Shown in pieces: positions 1 to 10,172 of a stretch of DNA of 64,000 bases. Numbering within the stretch: position 1 is the stretch's first letter; each line of letters begins with the position of its first letter. Made by a program: the position numbers and the translations under genes. This stretch comes from an uncultured Collinsella sp. (lineage in GTDB: Bacteria > Actinomycetota > Coriobacteriia > Coriobacteriales > Coriobacteriaceae). Location of the stretch: the NCBI GenBank assembly GCA_947001705.1, contig CAMQHT010000005.1, positions 1 through 64,000 on the forward strand, written 5' to 3'. The notes under the pieces are model-generated. The model searched no databases. It had not been told where the DNA came from and saw only the letters and a list, made by a program, of their open reading frames with translations.

Positions 1-58
1 AGCGTCGGCTGCGTCAGATGTTTAAACGCGACAGGCCCACCCCCGCGACGAAAAGGGC

Positions 59-123
59 AAAAAAATGGCACGGCCCCAGATTGCCCATGCGCGCGCAAAA
101 GCACGCCGCGGCAATCTGGGGCC
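59..123 (-). terminator. Long-stem intrinsic terminator of xerD
   Basis: Perfect 14-bp arms (72-85 and 110-123, GGCCCCAGATTGCC type) enclose a GC-rich 24-nt loop. On the minus strand they are followed by a run of seven T (59-65), just downstream of the xerD stop. The stem is longer than usual and resembles the other large palindromes in this window. Confidence 0.75.
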
Positions 124-162
124 CGTCCCCAAATACCTATAGATATGCAGGCCAGCGATGTG

Positions 163-1104
163 TTAACGATGTGCCAGCGGGTGCGCCGCCAGATAGACCT
201 CGGTCAGTTGCGTACGATCGACATGCGTGTAGACCTGCGTGGTCGATATATCGGCATGTCCCAAGATCTCCTGTAGCACACGGAGGTCTGCACCGCCCGC
301 AAGCATATGGGTGGCAAAGGAGTGACGCAGCGTATGGGGATGGAGTCCCACCAGCCCCACCTGGCGCCCGTAGCGCTCACAGATGGCATGGATGCCCTGG
401 CGCGACAGACGGCGGCCGTTCTTATTTAAAAAGACCGCCGAGGTCTCGGTTCCGTGGGCATGGGCCGCCAAGCGAGAACGCCCCTTAGTTATATAGCGCG
501 TCAGAGCTCGCGCCGCGCTTCCCACCAACGGGGACAGGCGTTCCTTTGAGCCCTTACCGCGAACGAGCACAAAGCCATCGTCGATATGGATATCGCCCAC
601 ATCGAGCCCCACCAACTCGCTCACACGCAAGCCGCATCCGTAGAGCACTTCCAAGATGGCATGGTCGCGCAAGCCCATCTCGCCCTCGGGGAAGTCTTGA
701 TCGAGCAGCGCCGAGACATCCTCCACCGATAGATACTCCGGCAAACGCTCAGCCTTTTTAGGCAGGCGCAACGCCGCCGTTGGATTTTGGGCCACAATCC
801 CATCGCGCACCAAAAAGGCATGCAGGCCCTTCACGGCCGCAAGCGCACGCTCCACCGAGGCATCGGAATAGCCCCCATCGCGACGGTCGGCGACAAAGCC
901 CTCCACGACCTGACGAGTCACCTCATCAAAAGACATGATGCCCGCCCGCTCCAGATACGCGCAGTACGTCGTCAGGTCACGACGATAGGCCGCAATCGTG
1001 TTGCGCGCCAAACCCCGCTCGACCGCGAGGTAATCGAGATACTCCCCCGCCGCCACGGCGAGCGACGAGGGAGTAGCTTCGGTATGTTCTTTGTTCGCCG
1101 GCAC
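163..1104 (-). CDS. xerD: Tyrosine recombinase XerD/XerC type
   Basis: Site-specific tyrosine recombinase of the Xer family, which resolves chromosome dimers at dif. The protein is 313 residues, the usual Xer length. The N-terminal SAM-like DNA-binding domain begins with VAAGEYLDYLAVERGL. The catalytic domain shows LYGCGLRVSEL (first Arg), HPHTLRHSFATHML (His-x-x-Arg), LGHADISTTQVYTH and the Tyr nucleophile. The open frame extends upstream into pyrG. I place the start at the GTG at 1104, only 2 nt after the pyrG stop and preceded by AAGG, which implies translational coupling. XerC is the alternative; no dif site is visible nearby to decide. Confidence 0.9.
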   Translation of the reverse strand: MPANKEHTEATPSSLAVAAGEYLDYLAVERGLARNTIAAYRRDLTTYCAYLERAGIMSFDEVTRQVVEGFVADRRDGGYSDASVERALAAVKGLHAFLVRDGIVAQNPTAALRLPKKAERLPEYLSVEDVSALLDQDFPEGEMGLRDHAILEVLYGCGLRVSELVGLDVGDIHIDDGFVLVRGKGSKERLSPLVGSAARALTRYITKGRSRLAAHAHGTETSAVFLNKNGRRLSRQGIHAICERYGRQVGLVGLHPHTLRHSFATHMLAGGADLRVLQEILGHADISTTQVYTHVDRTQLTEVYLAAHPLAHR

Positions 1105-1106
1105 CC

Positions 1107-2774
<1,668 letters not shown>

Positions 2775-2890
2775 TTACCTGCGCTTCCCGTAGAAGTTGT
2801 CCATACACATCTTACGGGTCTTCATTGTAATACTCGCGCCGCGGACCGTCCGCAATTTTTCTCGCGTGCGATTGCATTTCTCAATCTTGA

Positions 2891-2922
2891 AACAAAACGC
2901 CGCCCGGTTTCCCAGGCGGCGT
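2891..2922 (-). terminator. Intrinsic terminator after the winged-helix gene
   Basis: Arms ACGCCGCC/GGCGGCGT at 2897-2904 and 2915-2922, followed on the minus strand by TTTTGTTT. The site lies just downstream of the gene ending at 2947. Confidence 0.75.
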
Positions 2923-2946
2923 CGCTATGGCAAGGGTTACATGCTG

Positions 2947-3285
2947 CTATCGATCAGCAACCTCGTCCTCAAGCATTTCTTGAACGAGCATGCCGGTACG
3001 GACGCCCTCAAGATACCACTCACCACGTTCGGTGAGGCAAATGCCATTTGCAAGCTGACCGCCGTCGTCGCTATAACGCGAGACGACATCAATCATGCCT
3101 TCGGAATCCAAGCGATCGATTGCCGCGCGGGCACGATACGGCGAAACCCCCACGCGCTCGGCAAGCGTTTTGCGCGAGAAACCATACGGCCCGCCATTGT
3201 CTTCGGTTTGCTGGTCGATCTCCATCAACACCAGCACCTCGACACGCTTCATATCGTTGACACTCGCACGACCCTTGCCCGCCAT
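2947..3285 (-). CDS. Small winged-helix DNA-binding protein
   Basis: 112 residues. It reads as a single winged helix-turn-helix domain: VEVLVLMEIDQQ (helix 1), GFSRKTLAERVGVSPYRARA (helix-turn-helix), AIDRLDSEGMIDVVSRYSDDGG (helix plus wing). A longer frame exists, but the ATG at 3285 has a clear GAGGAGG site 6 nt upstream, so I start there. It stands alone between terminators. A regulator role is inferred from the fold; target and ligand are unknown. I do not recognise a named family. Confidence 0.75.
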   Translation of the reverse strand: MAGKGRASVNDMKRVEVLVLMEIDQQTEDNGGPYGFSRKTLAERVGVSPYRARAAIDRLDSEGMIDVVSRYSDDGGQLANGICLTERGEWYLEGVRTGMLVQEMLEDEVADR

Positions 3286-3473
3286 AGCAGCCTCCTCAAA
3301 CCGAGCACGAGCATCTAACGCGCCGTGCGCGACCGACACACCTCACGATGGCAGGTAATATCCATCATGCGGCATCCCGCTAAGGATGAAACAGTTACGG
3401 TTATTGTATACCGCTCAAATTGTTTCTAGGCAGGTAAACAGCTATTTTTCGCCGAAATAGACGCTTTATTGAT

Positions 3474-3508
3474 CAAAAAGCCGTACCGGGCGCTAACCCG
3501 ATACGGCC
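3474..3508 (-). terminator. Intrinsic terminator of the DUF1846 gene
   Basis: GCCGTATCGGG...CCCGGTACGGC stem (one G-T pair) followed on the minus strand by TTTTTGATC, 34 nt downstream of the stop at 3542. Confidence 0.85.
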
Positions 3509-3541
3509 AAAATGCAATGCAATTACCGCGGTGCTTCAAAC

Positions 3542-5023
3542 TTAGCGATGGAAGAAACCGCGGCGCTCAAACTTGGGCTCGCAGCACACGTTGATGCCCA
3601 ACTTGCGCAGTACCGTCTCGTCCGTCGGAGAGATAATCACGCTAAAGAAGGCATCGCAACCGCGCAGCTGCTCCAGGCCCGAAAGGATGCGAGCGGCCGT
3701 CTCACTCGTGGCCGAGGTGATCGACAGCGCCATAAGCGTCTCGTCGGTGTGGAGGCGCGGGTTTTTGCTGCCCAGGAAATGCGTCTTGAGCTTGCTGATG
3801 GGCTCAATCGCCTCATCGCTAATGACCTCGAGCTCAAGGTCGACGCCCGAGACATGCTTGAGGGCGTTCATAATGAGCGAACTTGCGGCGCCCAGGCGCG
3901 TGGAGGTCTTACCGGTCACAACGGAACCGTCCGGCATGACCATGGCACCCACGGGACCACCCGTCAGTTGCTCCCTGGTGAGGGCCGCCGAGCGCGCCGG
4001 TGAGTAGTTCTTATCGATGCCGGCTTTCTTCATAATAATCTTGAGACGGTCGACTTGCTCATCGCCCACGCCGGTACGGCGCACATTTTCGACCGCGGTA
4101 AAGTAGCGGCGGACGATCTCCATCTTGGAAGCGTCGCGGCAGGCATCGTCATCGGTGATGGCAAAGCCGACCATATTGACGCCCATGTCCGTAGGGCTCT
4201 GGTAGGGGCTCTTGCCCAGGATCTTTTCCATCAGGGCGCGGACTACCGGGAAGGCCTCGACGTCGCGGTTGTAGTTGACCGTGGTCTTGTTGTAGGCCTC
4301 AAGGTGGAACGAATCGATGATATTGGCGTCGTCGAGGTCGGCCGTGGCGGCCTCGTAGGCAATATTGACCGGATGCGTCAGAGGAAGATTCCAGACTGGG
4401 AAGGTCTCAAACTTGGCATAGCCGGCGGCGGTACCGTGCTTATGCTCATGATACAGCTGCGAGAGGCAAGTGGCGAGCTTGCCCGAGCCAGGGCCGGGCG
4501 CCGTCACGACGACGAGCGGACGGGTGGTCTCGACAAACTCGTTCTTGCCATAGCCGTCGTCGGACACGATCAGGTCGACGTCGTGCGGATAGCCCTCGAT
4601 GGGATAGTGCAGCTTGGCAGGAATGCCGAGCGCGTTCAGGCGATTGCGGAAGACGTCGGCAGCGGGCTGCCCGGCATACTGCGTAATGACCACGGCGGCA
4701 ACGGCAAATCCATTCCCCCGGAACAGATCGACCAGGCGCAGAACATCCTCGTCATAGGTAATGCCCAGGTCGCCACGAGCCTTGTTCTTCTCGATGTGAT
4801 TGGCGTTGATCGCAATGATGACCTCGACGTCATCGGCGATGCTCTTGAGCATGCGAAACTTGCTGTCCGGCTCAAAGCCCGGCAGCACGCGGCTCGCGTG
4901 ATAGTCGTCAAACAACTTGCCGCCAAACTCCAAATACAGCTTGCCGCCAAACTGCGAGATGCGCTCCTTAATGTGAGCAGCCTGCAGCTCGATATATTTC
5001 GCGTTGTCGAAACCCTGGCGCAT
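3542..5023 (-). CDS. DUF1846 (UPF0371) family protein
   Basis: 493 residues, matching the usual length of this conserved cytoplasmic family, which has solved structures but no settled function to my knowledge. Visible landmarks are the N-terminal GFDNAKYIELQAAHIKERI, a phosphate-binding-looking TAPGPGSGKLATCLSQLY, and PVWNLPLTHPVNIAYEAATA. The ATG at 5023 has GGGAG 7 nt upstream. The upstream in-frame ATG at 5047 has no ribosome site, so I prefer 5023. Monocistronic, with its own terminator. I infer no reaction. Confidence 0.88.
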   Translation of the reverse strand: MRQGFDNAKYIELQAAHIKERISQFGGKLYLEFGGKLFDDYHASRVLPGFEPDSKFRMLKSIADDVEVIIAINANHIEKNKARGDLGITYDEDVLRLVDLFRGNGFAVAAVVITQYAGQPAADVFRNRLNALGIPAKLHYPIEGYPHDVDLIVSDDGYGKNEFVETTRPLVVVTAPGPGSGKLATCLSQLYHEHKHGTAAGYAKFETFPVWNLPLTHPVNIAYEAATADLDDANIIDSFHLEAYNKTTVNYNRDVEAFPVVRALMEKILGKSPYQSPTDMGVNMVGFAITDDDACRDASKMEIVRRYFTAVENVRRTGVGDEQVDRLKIIMKKAGIDKNYSPARSAALTREQLTGGPVGAMVMPDGSVVTGKTSTRLGAASSLIMNALKHVSGVDLELEVISDEAIEPISKLKTHFLGSKNPRLHTDETLMALSITSATSETAARILSGLEQLRGCDAFFSVIISPTDETVLRKLGINVCCEPKFERRGFFHR

Positions 5024-5130
5024 GTATGGCTCCCGTCCCGTTTCCATTTAATGTTCTAGGCGATTATAACGGAGCCTGCCCTCCCCGATGCCCAGGCCAT
5101 CAACAGGCACCAACCAAACACGCCATCGAT

Positions 5131-5199
5131 AAGTTGCGGTGAAATAGCTCCTGTTTAACCCCTCAAGACGGCCAAACGGGAACTATTCCACCGCAACTT
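5131..5199. repeat. 17-bp inverted repeat in the 5.0-5.6 kb gap
   Basis: Arms 5131-5147 (AAGTTGCGGTGAAATAG) and 5183-5199 match at 16 of 17 positions around a 35-nt spacer. It is the first of several elements in the 5024-5625 gap, which has no credible gene; the short frames there run through repeats. Confidence 0.7.
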
Positions 5200-5210
5200 C
5201 CCCTTTTGGC

Positions 5211-5228
5211 GCAAAGTAACCTGACCCC
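5211..5228 (-). repeat. REP-like motif, copy 1
   Basis: On the minus strand this reads GGGGTCAGGTTACTTTGC. The same word with small changes recurs at 39693-39712, 55861-55883 and 57074-57096, always between genes. Confidence 0.6.
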
Positions 5229-5318
5229 TTTGCACCAACAGCAGAAACGTCGCGGGCAGAGAACGGACAGCGAACAGACACCAGAGCGAGCAAGCCGCCC
5301 CCTGCGCCAACAATGGCA

Positions 5319-5485
5319 GCGCCGCAGGTTGAGCATAAGTCAGCGAAAGCCCACCAGAGCGAGCAAGGTGACGTGAAAGAGGAGGGCATAGGCCTTTTGG
5401 CCATGCCCGACGATTGAACGTCAGATTGCCGCTCTGGCGGGCTTGCAGCGTCGAGTGGTTCCGGCGTTTGGTAAAACGCCGGAAC
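5319..5485 (-). repeat. Dispersed structured element, copy 1 (R1)
   Basis: About 165 bp, roughly 90% identical to 54529-54691 in opposite map orientation. Both copies are sense-oriented downstream of an operon. Reading the minus strand: stem A, 12 bp with loop TACC (5485-5458); outer stem B, GCCCGCCAGAGCG with CGCTCTGGTGGGC (5442-5430 with 5361-5349, one G-U pair); stem C, TGACGT with ACGTCA (5423-5418 and 5374-5369); inner hairpin D, GGGCATGGCC-AAAA-GGCC-T-ATGCCC (5408-5384). Stem B is followed by TTTC. Base changes between copies keep the stems paired, which suggests an RNA. Confidence 0.75.
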
Positions 5486-5490
5486 ACAAG

Positions 5491-5561
5491 AGCGCCCCCT
5501 CCCGCGCACGGAACGGGAGGGGGCTAAAGGTAGGAGTCTACCGGTGGGTTTACCCCACCGG
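5491..5561 (-). terminator. Two hairpins ending the arcA-argF-antiporter operon
   Basis: On the minus strand the first hairpin downstream of the antiporter stop is 5541-5561 (CCGGTGGG / CCCACCGG). A stronger one at 5494-5524 (GCCCCCTCCCG / CGGGAGGGGGC) follows. T-runs are weak, so the role as terminator or 3' stabiliser is inferred. Confidence 0.6.
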
Positions 5562-5625
5562 AAAGACGATGACCAGGTGATCCTTTGCAGGATCGTCAAG
5601 GTTCCGTGGGGTACCCAAGGGGTAC

Positions 5626-7104
5626 TTAGAGCATCACGCAGGCGACGGTCAGAATGATGGCGCAGACGACGGAGAGAGCGACGATGAGCTTAAGGGCAAA
5701 CTTGAGCCAGGTCGTCCACTCGATCTTAGCCAGAGCGAGACCGCCCATGATGGCACCAGAGGTCGGGGTGAACAGGTTCACGACGCCGATGGCGGCGGAG
5801 AAGATCATGACCATGACCTCGGGCGAGAAGCCGAGCTTAACAGCCAGCGGTCCCATGATGGGCATGGAGACAGTAGCCATACCGGAGGTCGAGGGGATCA
5901 GGAAGGACAGGCCGAAGTAGACCAGGAAGCTCATGGGAGCGAAGATCACGCCGGACAGGCCAGCCAGAGCATTGGCGGCAGCGTCGAGGACGTAGACGTC
6001 GAGGCCGGTGCTAGCCATGAGGACGGAGATACCACGGGCGAGAGCGATGACGAGGACAACGGACATCATGTCGGCAGCGCCGGTGATGAAGGTGTTGACG
6101 ATCTGCTTCTCGGACAGGCCACCGATGATACCGATCAGGACAGCCATGAGGAAGAACCAGGTGGAAGCCTCGTCGAAGTACCACTGGCCAATGGGCAGGC
6201 CGGTGATCAGGGCAGACCAGCCCTGAACGATGGCGTTACCGTCGGCGTCATAGACGGCGCCAGCATCGAAGAAGTTGGCGACGCCCTCGTTGAGATCGGC
6301 CAGCGGGATGAAGCCGACGATCATGACGACGAAGGTGAAGGCAAAGGCGATCAGAACACCCTTCTGACGACCGGTGAGCTTGACCTCCTTGTTAACCTCG
6401 GAAGCAGCCTTGCCGTGAGCCTCTTCGGCGTCCTTGAGCTCCTGCATCGAAAGGATGGTGGAACCCTTGTCAGCCTTGACCTTCTTGGCATAGCTCATGA
6501 CGAAGAAGATGGACATGGCGGTGGTAACAATCCACAGGACGGCACCGAGGCCGATGATGATGGACTGGTTGACCTCAATGCCAACGCCAGTCAGAGCGTC
6601 AACGGCAGCACCGACGGCAAACGGGTTAACCGTGGAGCCGAGGCAGCCGCAGCCAGCGCCGAGCAGGACGGTAGCAGCGCCGACCATGGGGTCGAAGCCA
6701 GCAGCCATCATGGTGGCGGCGAGCAGGGCGTAGAAGGGAACGGTCTCCTCGCACATACCATAGGTGGTACCACCGAGGGAGAAGATGAGCATCAGCACGG
6801 GAATGAGCATGATCTCATTGCCCTTAAGCTTCTGCACCAGAACGGCAATGCCGTTGTCCAGGGCGCCGGTCTCGGTCATCATGCCGAGGAAGCCACCGAG
6901 GATCATAACGAAGAGGCAGACGGGCAGAGCGTCAGCGAAGCCCTTGACCGGGGCGGTGCAGAAATCGCTCAAGCGGGCAGCGGTAACCGCGCCACCGGAC
7001 GTACCGGAGACGATAACGGTAACAACCGCGACGATTGCCAGCAGAGCAAGAAGAATGGTGAACGATGAAGGCATACCGCGCTTTTTCTTAGCGGTCTCAG
7101 TCAT
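5626..7104 (-). CDS. YfcC/DcuC-like carrier, probable arginine-ornithine exchange
   Basis: 492-residue polytopic membrane protein (about 12 segments) of the YfcC/C4-dicarboxylate anaerobic carrier family. Typical stretches are LPVCLFVMILGGFLGMMTETGALD, split here as ILGGFLGMMTETGAL, then GGTTYGMCEETVPFY and FLIPSTSGMATVSMPIMGP. Members next to arc genes are thought to swap arginine for ornithine. That role here is inferred from the position directly after argF and arcA, since the family also covers other substrates. I start at the ATG at 7104, 9 nt after GGGGGG; an ATG at 7113 abuts that site and is unlikely. Confidence 0.85.
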   Translation of the reverse strand: MTETAKKKRGMPSSFTILLALLAIVAVVTVIVSGTSGGAVTAARLSDFCTAPVKGFADALPVCLFVMILGGFLGMMTETGALDNGIAVLVQKLKGNEIMLIPVLMLIFSLGGTTYGMCEETVPFYALLAATMMAAGFDPMVGAATVLLGAGCGCLGSTVNPFAVGAAVDALTGVGIEVNQSIIIGLGAVLWIVTTAMSIFFVMSYAKKVKADKGSTILSMQELKDAEEAHGKAASEVNKEVKLTGRQKGVLIAFAFTFVVMIVGFIPLADLNEGVANFFDAGAVYDADGNAIVQGWSALITGLPIGQWYFDEASTWFFLMAVLIGIIGGLSEKQIVNTFITGAADMMSVVLVIALARGISVLMASTGLDVYVLDAAANALAGLSGVIFAPMSFLVYFGLSFLIPSTSGMATVSMPIMGPLAVKLGFSPEVMVMIFSAAIGVVNLFTPTSGAIMGGLALAKIEWTTWLKFALKLIVALSVVCAIILTVACVML

Positions 7105-7198
7105 AGTTCTCATCCCCCCCTTCATAAATCAATTACTGATCTCGCCCAAAGCGGCTCTTCCGTGCCGTGCATGTCGCTCGATGCGAGATTTTTACCAG

Positions 7199-7236
7199 AC
7201 AAAAGCGCTCGGGGTGCGCAGCAATGCACCCCGAGC
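7199..7236 (-). terminator. Hairpin between argF and the antiporter gene
   Basis: Perfect 11-bp arms GCTCGGGGTGC / GCACCCCGAGC (7207-7217, 7226-7236), followed on the minus strand by GCTTTTGTC. It probably lowers antiporter expression relative to argF, or protects the upstream mRNA. Confidence 0.75.
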
Positions 7237-7252
7237 GAGATGCTAGATGCTC

Positions 7253-8248
7253 TTACTTGAGCGTAGCGTACATGACAGCCTTGATGGTGTGCATGCGGTT
7301 CTCGGCCTCGTCGAAGACCTTGGAAGCGGGGCTCTCGAAGACCTCGTCGGTGACCTCCTGCTCGGTGATGCCGAACTGCTCGCACTTCTCGGCGCCAATC
7401 GTGGTGTTGGTGTCGTGGAAGCTGGGCAGGCAGTGCAGGAAGATGGCACCCGGGTTGGCCATAGCCATGACCTCGGAGGTAACGCGATACGGGGTGAGCT
7501 GAGCGATGCGCTCGGCCCAGACCTCGTCAGGCTCGCCCATGGAGACCCACACGTCGGTGTAAAGAACGTCGGCACCGGTGACGCCGTCCTTGACGTCGGT
7601 GGTCAGCTTAATGGTGCAGCCGTTGGCCTCAGCGATGGGCTTGCAGGCCTCGATGACGTCGTCAGCGGGCATGCACTCCTCGGGGCCGCAGGCCACGAAG
7701 TTCATGCCGAGCTTGGAGCAGACGACCATGAGGGAGCGAGCGACGTTGTTCTTGCAGTCGCCCATGAAGACGAGGGTCTTGCCCTTGATGTCGTAGTTGA
7801 AGTTCTCCTGGACGGTCAGGATGTCGGCGAGCATCTGGGTGGGGTGCCACTCGGTGGTCAGACCGTTCCACACGGGCACGCCGGACTTAGCGGCAAGCTC
7901 CTCGACGTCGTCCTGGGCAAAGCCACGGAACTCGATGCCGTCATACATGCGGCCGAGAACGCGGGCGGTGTCCTCGATGGACTCCTTCTTGCCCATCTGC
8001 GACGAACCCGGATCGAGGTAGGTGACACCCATGCCCAGATCCATGCCGCCGACCTCGAAGGCGCAGCGGGTACGAGTGGAGGTCTTCTGGAAGAGCAGGA
8101 CGATGTTCTTACCCTCGAGATAGCGGTGAGGAACGCCAGCGCGCTTCATGTCCTTGAAGTTCTTGGAGAGCTTGAGCAGGTACTCGATCTCCTCGGTGGT
8201 GAGGTCGAGGAGCTTGAGGAAGCTACGGCCGGAGAGGTTAACACCCAT
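7253..8248 (-). CDS. arcB: Ornithine carbamoyltransferase (catabolic)
   Basis: 331 residues. Interconverts citrulline plus phosphate with ornithine plus carbamoyl phosphate. The carbamoyl-phosphate loop is FQKTSTRTRCAFEVG, and the ornithine-binding Cys lies in IFLHCLPSFHD. The start at 8248 (MGVNLSGRSFLKLLD) has AAAGGAA upstream; the longer frame has none. Its position between arcA and an antiporter argues for the degradative direction, hence arcB rather than argF, though sequence alone does not separate the two. A carbamate kinase gene, the expected next step, is not in the window. Confidence 0.95.
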   Translation of the reverse strand: MGVNLSGRSFLKLLDLTTEEIEYLLKLSKNFKDMKRAGVPHRYLEGKNIVLLFQKTSTRTRCAFEVGGMDLGMGVTYLDPGSSQMGKKESIEDTARVLGRMYDGIEFRGFAQDDVEELAAKSGVPVWNGLTTEWHPTQMLADILTVQENFNYDIKGKTLVFMGDCKNNVARSLMVVCSKLGMNFVACGPEECMPADDVIEACKPIAEANGCTIKLTTDVKDGVTGADVLYTDVWVSMGEPDEVWAERIAQLTPYRVTSEVMAMANPGAIFLHCLPSFHDTNTTIGAEKCEQFGITEQEVTDEVFESPASKVFDEAENRMHTIKAVMYATLK

Positions 8249-8312
8249 GGTTCGTTTCCTTTCGAAGAAATGAATTACGTAAGTATTAGTGATGCCCGTT
8301 TGACGGGCGAAA

Positions 8313-8341
8313 CCGGTGCGGTTGTAGGGGGACCGCACCGG
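8313..8341 (-). terminator. Hairpin in the arcA-arcB intergenic space
   Basis: Perfect 10-bp arms CCGGTGCGGT / ACCGCACCGG without a T-run. A smaller hairpin (GCCCGTTTGACGGGC, 8294-8308) follows. More likely an mRNA-processing or partial-termination element than a full stop, because arcB has no obvious separate promoter. Confidence 0.55.
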
Positions 8342-8353
8342 AAACGGAAAGAC

Positions 8354-9595
8354 TTAGAGGTCCTCGCGCCAGAAGGGCATGCTCATGCAGCGCGGGCCGC
8401 CGCGGCCGCGGGAGAGCTCGGCGGAGGGCACGACGAGAAGGTCCAGGCCCTCCTTGTACAGCACGTCGTTGGTGACGGTGTTGCGGGCGTAGACGCAGAT
8501 CTTGCCGGGCTCGACGCACAGGGTGTTGGAGCCGTCGTTCCACTGCTCGCGGGAGGCCGCGATCGGGTCGCCGCCGCCGCAGGGGATCAGCTTGACCTGG
8601 TCGACGCCGGTGGCGTCCTCCAGGACGTGCTCGAGGGTGTCCTCGATCAGGCGGATGTTCACGTCGCCCGGGTTCTTGCCGGCGGTCAGCTCGTAGACGC
8701 GCAGGGTGCCCATGATGGCGGGGTGGATCGTGAACTTATCGACGTCGATCTGGGTGAAGACCGTGTCGAGGTGCATGAAGGCGCGCGAGACCGGGATGTC
8801 GAAGGCCAGGATGCGCTCGACCTTGGAGTCGGAGTTCCAGAAGATGTTCTGGGCCATGACGTCGATGGCGGCGGCCTGGGTGCGCTGGGAGATGCCGACG
8901 GCGAGGGTCTTCTCGTTGATGTTCAGCACGTCGCCGCCCTCGGTGTGGAACTGGCAGTCGCGGCGGAAGTACAGGGAGACGTCCTTGTAGTCGGGGTGGT
9001 ACTTGAAGACGTACTTGCCGTACAGGGTCTCGCGGTTGCGGGTGACCGAGTACATGCGGTTGAGGTTGACGCCCTCGCCGACGACCGCGAACGGGTCGCG
9101 GGTGAAGTAGAGGTTGGGCATCGGGTCGATGATCAGGTCGGACTCGGACTCGGAGTTGACCAGGGAGTCGAGGGTCGTGGACGCCGTGAGGGGCATGTCG
9201 ATCTCGGCCTTGGTCATGCCGGCCATGGTCTTCTTGACGAACTCGAGGTTGTCCTCGATGGAGTCCAGCTTCTCGCGGACGATCTGCGGCATGTGCTGGC
9301 CGCGGATGCCGGCCTCGGCGATGTACTGGTCGGTGAACTCGGCGCGGGCGCCGGGGACCTGGTCGAACACCTCTGCGACGAGGTTCTCGAGGTAGAGCAC
9401 CTCGACGCCCTGGTCCTTAAGGATCTGGGCGAAGGTGTCGTGCTCCTGCTGCGCGACCTCCAGGAACGGGACGTCGTCGAACAGGAGTCGCTCGAGCTCG
9501 TCGGGCGGCAGGTTGAGGAGCTCGTCGCCGGGACGGTGCAGGCAGACCTTCCTGAGCTTGCCGATCTCGGAAGGCACGTGCAGACCTTTCGTCAT
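8354..9595 (-). CDS. arcA: Arginine deiminase, copy 1
   Basis: 413 residues; hydrolyses arginine to citrulline and ammonia in the cytoplasm. The C-terminal catalytic Cys lies in RGGPRCMSMPFWRED, the substrate Asp region in LYFTRDPFAVVG, and the His motif in FHTEGGDVLNI. The protein is identical to that of 11433-12674, and the DNA of 8353-9619 matches 11432-12698 at constant offset in every line I compared, including the ribosome site. It heads the arcA-arcB-antiporter operon. The identical DNA beside diverged flanks points to recent duplication or gene conversion. Confidence 0.97.
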   Translation of the reverse strand: MTKGLHVPSEIGKLRKVCLHRPGDELLNLPPDELERLLFDDVPFLEVAQQEHDTFAQILKDQGVEVLYLENLVAEVFDQVPGARAEFTDQYIAEAGIRGQHMPQIVREKLDSIEDNLEFVKKTMAGMTKAEIDMPLTASTTLDSLVNSESESDLIIDPMPNLYFTRDPFAVVGEGVNLNRMYSVTRNRETLYGKYVFKYHPDYKDVSLYFRRDCQFHTEGGDVLNINEKTLAVGISQRTQAAAIDVMAQNIFWNSDSKVERILAFDIPVSRAFMHLDTVFTQIDVDKFTIHPAIMGTLRVYELTAGKNPGDVNIRLIEDTLEHVLEDATGVDQVKLIPCGGGDPIAASREQWNDGSNTLCVEPGKICVYARNTVTNDVLYKEGLDLLVVPSAELSRGRGGPRCMSMPFWREDL

Positions 9596-9640
9596 GGCCT
9601 CCTACCTTTCTTTCGGGCCCTTGTCGGGGCCGATTCGTTA

Positions 9641-9743
9641 GCGCCCCTCCGTGTGAGGCGTTATTGCTGACGACATATTTATATCCAAAATCAGCCCATA
9701 CTTCCACCTTGCCCCCGAACGGTTTTATATGAGGGGTGAACGG
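9641..9743 (-). promoter_or_regulatory. arcA copy 1 promoter and 5' leader
   Basis: Minus strand: a -10-like TATAAA (9683-9678) and a weak -35-like TGGAAG (9706-9701). Upstream are two direct CCGTTC words (plus-strand GAACGG at 9717-9722 and 9738-9743) spaced exactly 21 bp. The same layout occurs in front of arcA copy 2. Downstream, a stem-loop at about 9642-9660 lies in the leader. The weak -35 with a tandem site just upstream looks like an activator-dependent promoter (inference). Confidence 0.6.
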
Positions 9744-10080
9744 CATACACATATACTTCACGCATGGTACACTTTGACTTAATAAAGTGTATTTACGTGC
9801 TTAAATGCCTTTTTAACCGAAAAATCAATTGGAACTAATCTTTCTTAAACCACCCTCGATTTGCATATTTCACGCAAAGGTATGAATAGAATTCGCAATT
9901 CTTGCTACGTCTCAACCATTTTGATTTTTATTCAGAAAAAAGTTCGTCCTATTCATTTTTGGCAAACAGGCTACCGTTTACCAGACGTTGGATACCGTTC
10001 ACCGGAAGCTCAGTATAAGGCCCATCGAATACTCCGTCTGCTTTGCGCCTCCATTTGTAACAAGTTGATTTTTTCGGCGG
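9744..10080. other. AT-rich spacer without a supported gene
   Basis: About 340 bp of AT-rich sequence upstream of the arcA copy 1 promoter. It holds a short inverted repeat ACACTTT/AAAGTGT near 9768-9790. A 96-codon plus-strand frame (9861-10151) lacks a ribosome site and runs through the next terminator, so I do not call it. Confidence 0.6.
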
Positions 10081-10118
10081 TAAAGACAAACAGACCCGCC
10101 CCCAAGGGAGCGGGTCTG
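10081..10118 (-). terminator. Intrinsic terminator of the aminotransferase gene
   Basis: Arms CAGACCCGC / GCGGGTCTG (10091-10099, 10110-10118) followed on the minus strand by TTTGTCTTT. Confidence 0.85.
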
Positions 10119-10172
10119 CATTCGGTATATCTAGGGCCCAGAAAGGTTTAGGCCCTCGAAAGCCTCAAGGGG

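Noticed and set aside
163..1104. xerD as the integrase of a mobile island
   Set aside because: It is directly coupled to pyrG, has normal Xer length and no adjacent tRNA, excisionase or direct repeats, so a housekeeping Xer recombinase is more likely.
5155..5599. Overlapping minus-strand frames in the 5.1-5.6 kb gap
   Set aside because: They consist of repeat and hairpin sequence (R1 and terminators). The similar peptide opposite R2 reflects the shared repeat, not a protein family.
7247..9670. 807-codon plus-strand open frame opposite arcA and arcB
   Set aside because: It mirrors two strongly supported genes, has valine/glycine/leucine/aspartate-rich composition typical of antisense of GC-rich genes, and no ribosome site. 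The same frame recurs opposite arcA copy 2.
9861..10151. 96-codon frame in the AT-rich gap
   Set aside because: No ribosome site or motif, and it reads through the aminotransferase terminator hairpin.
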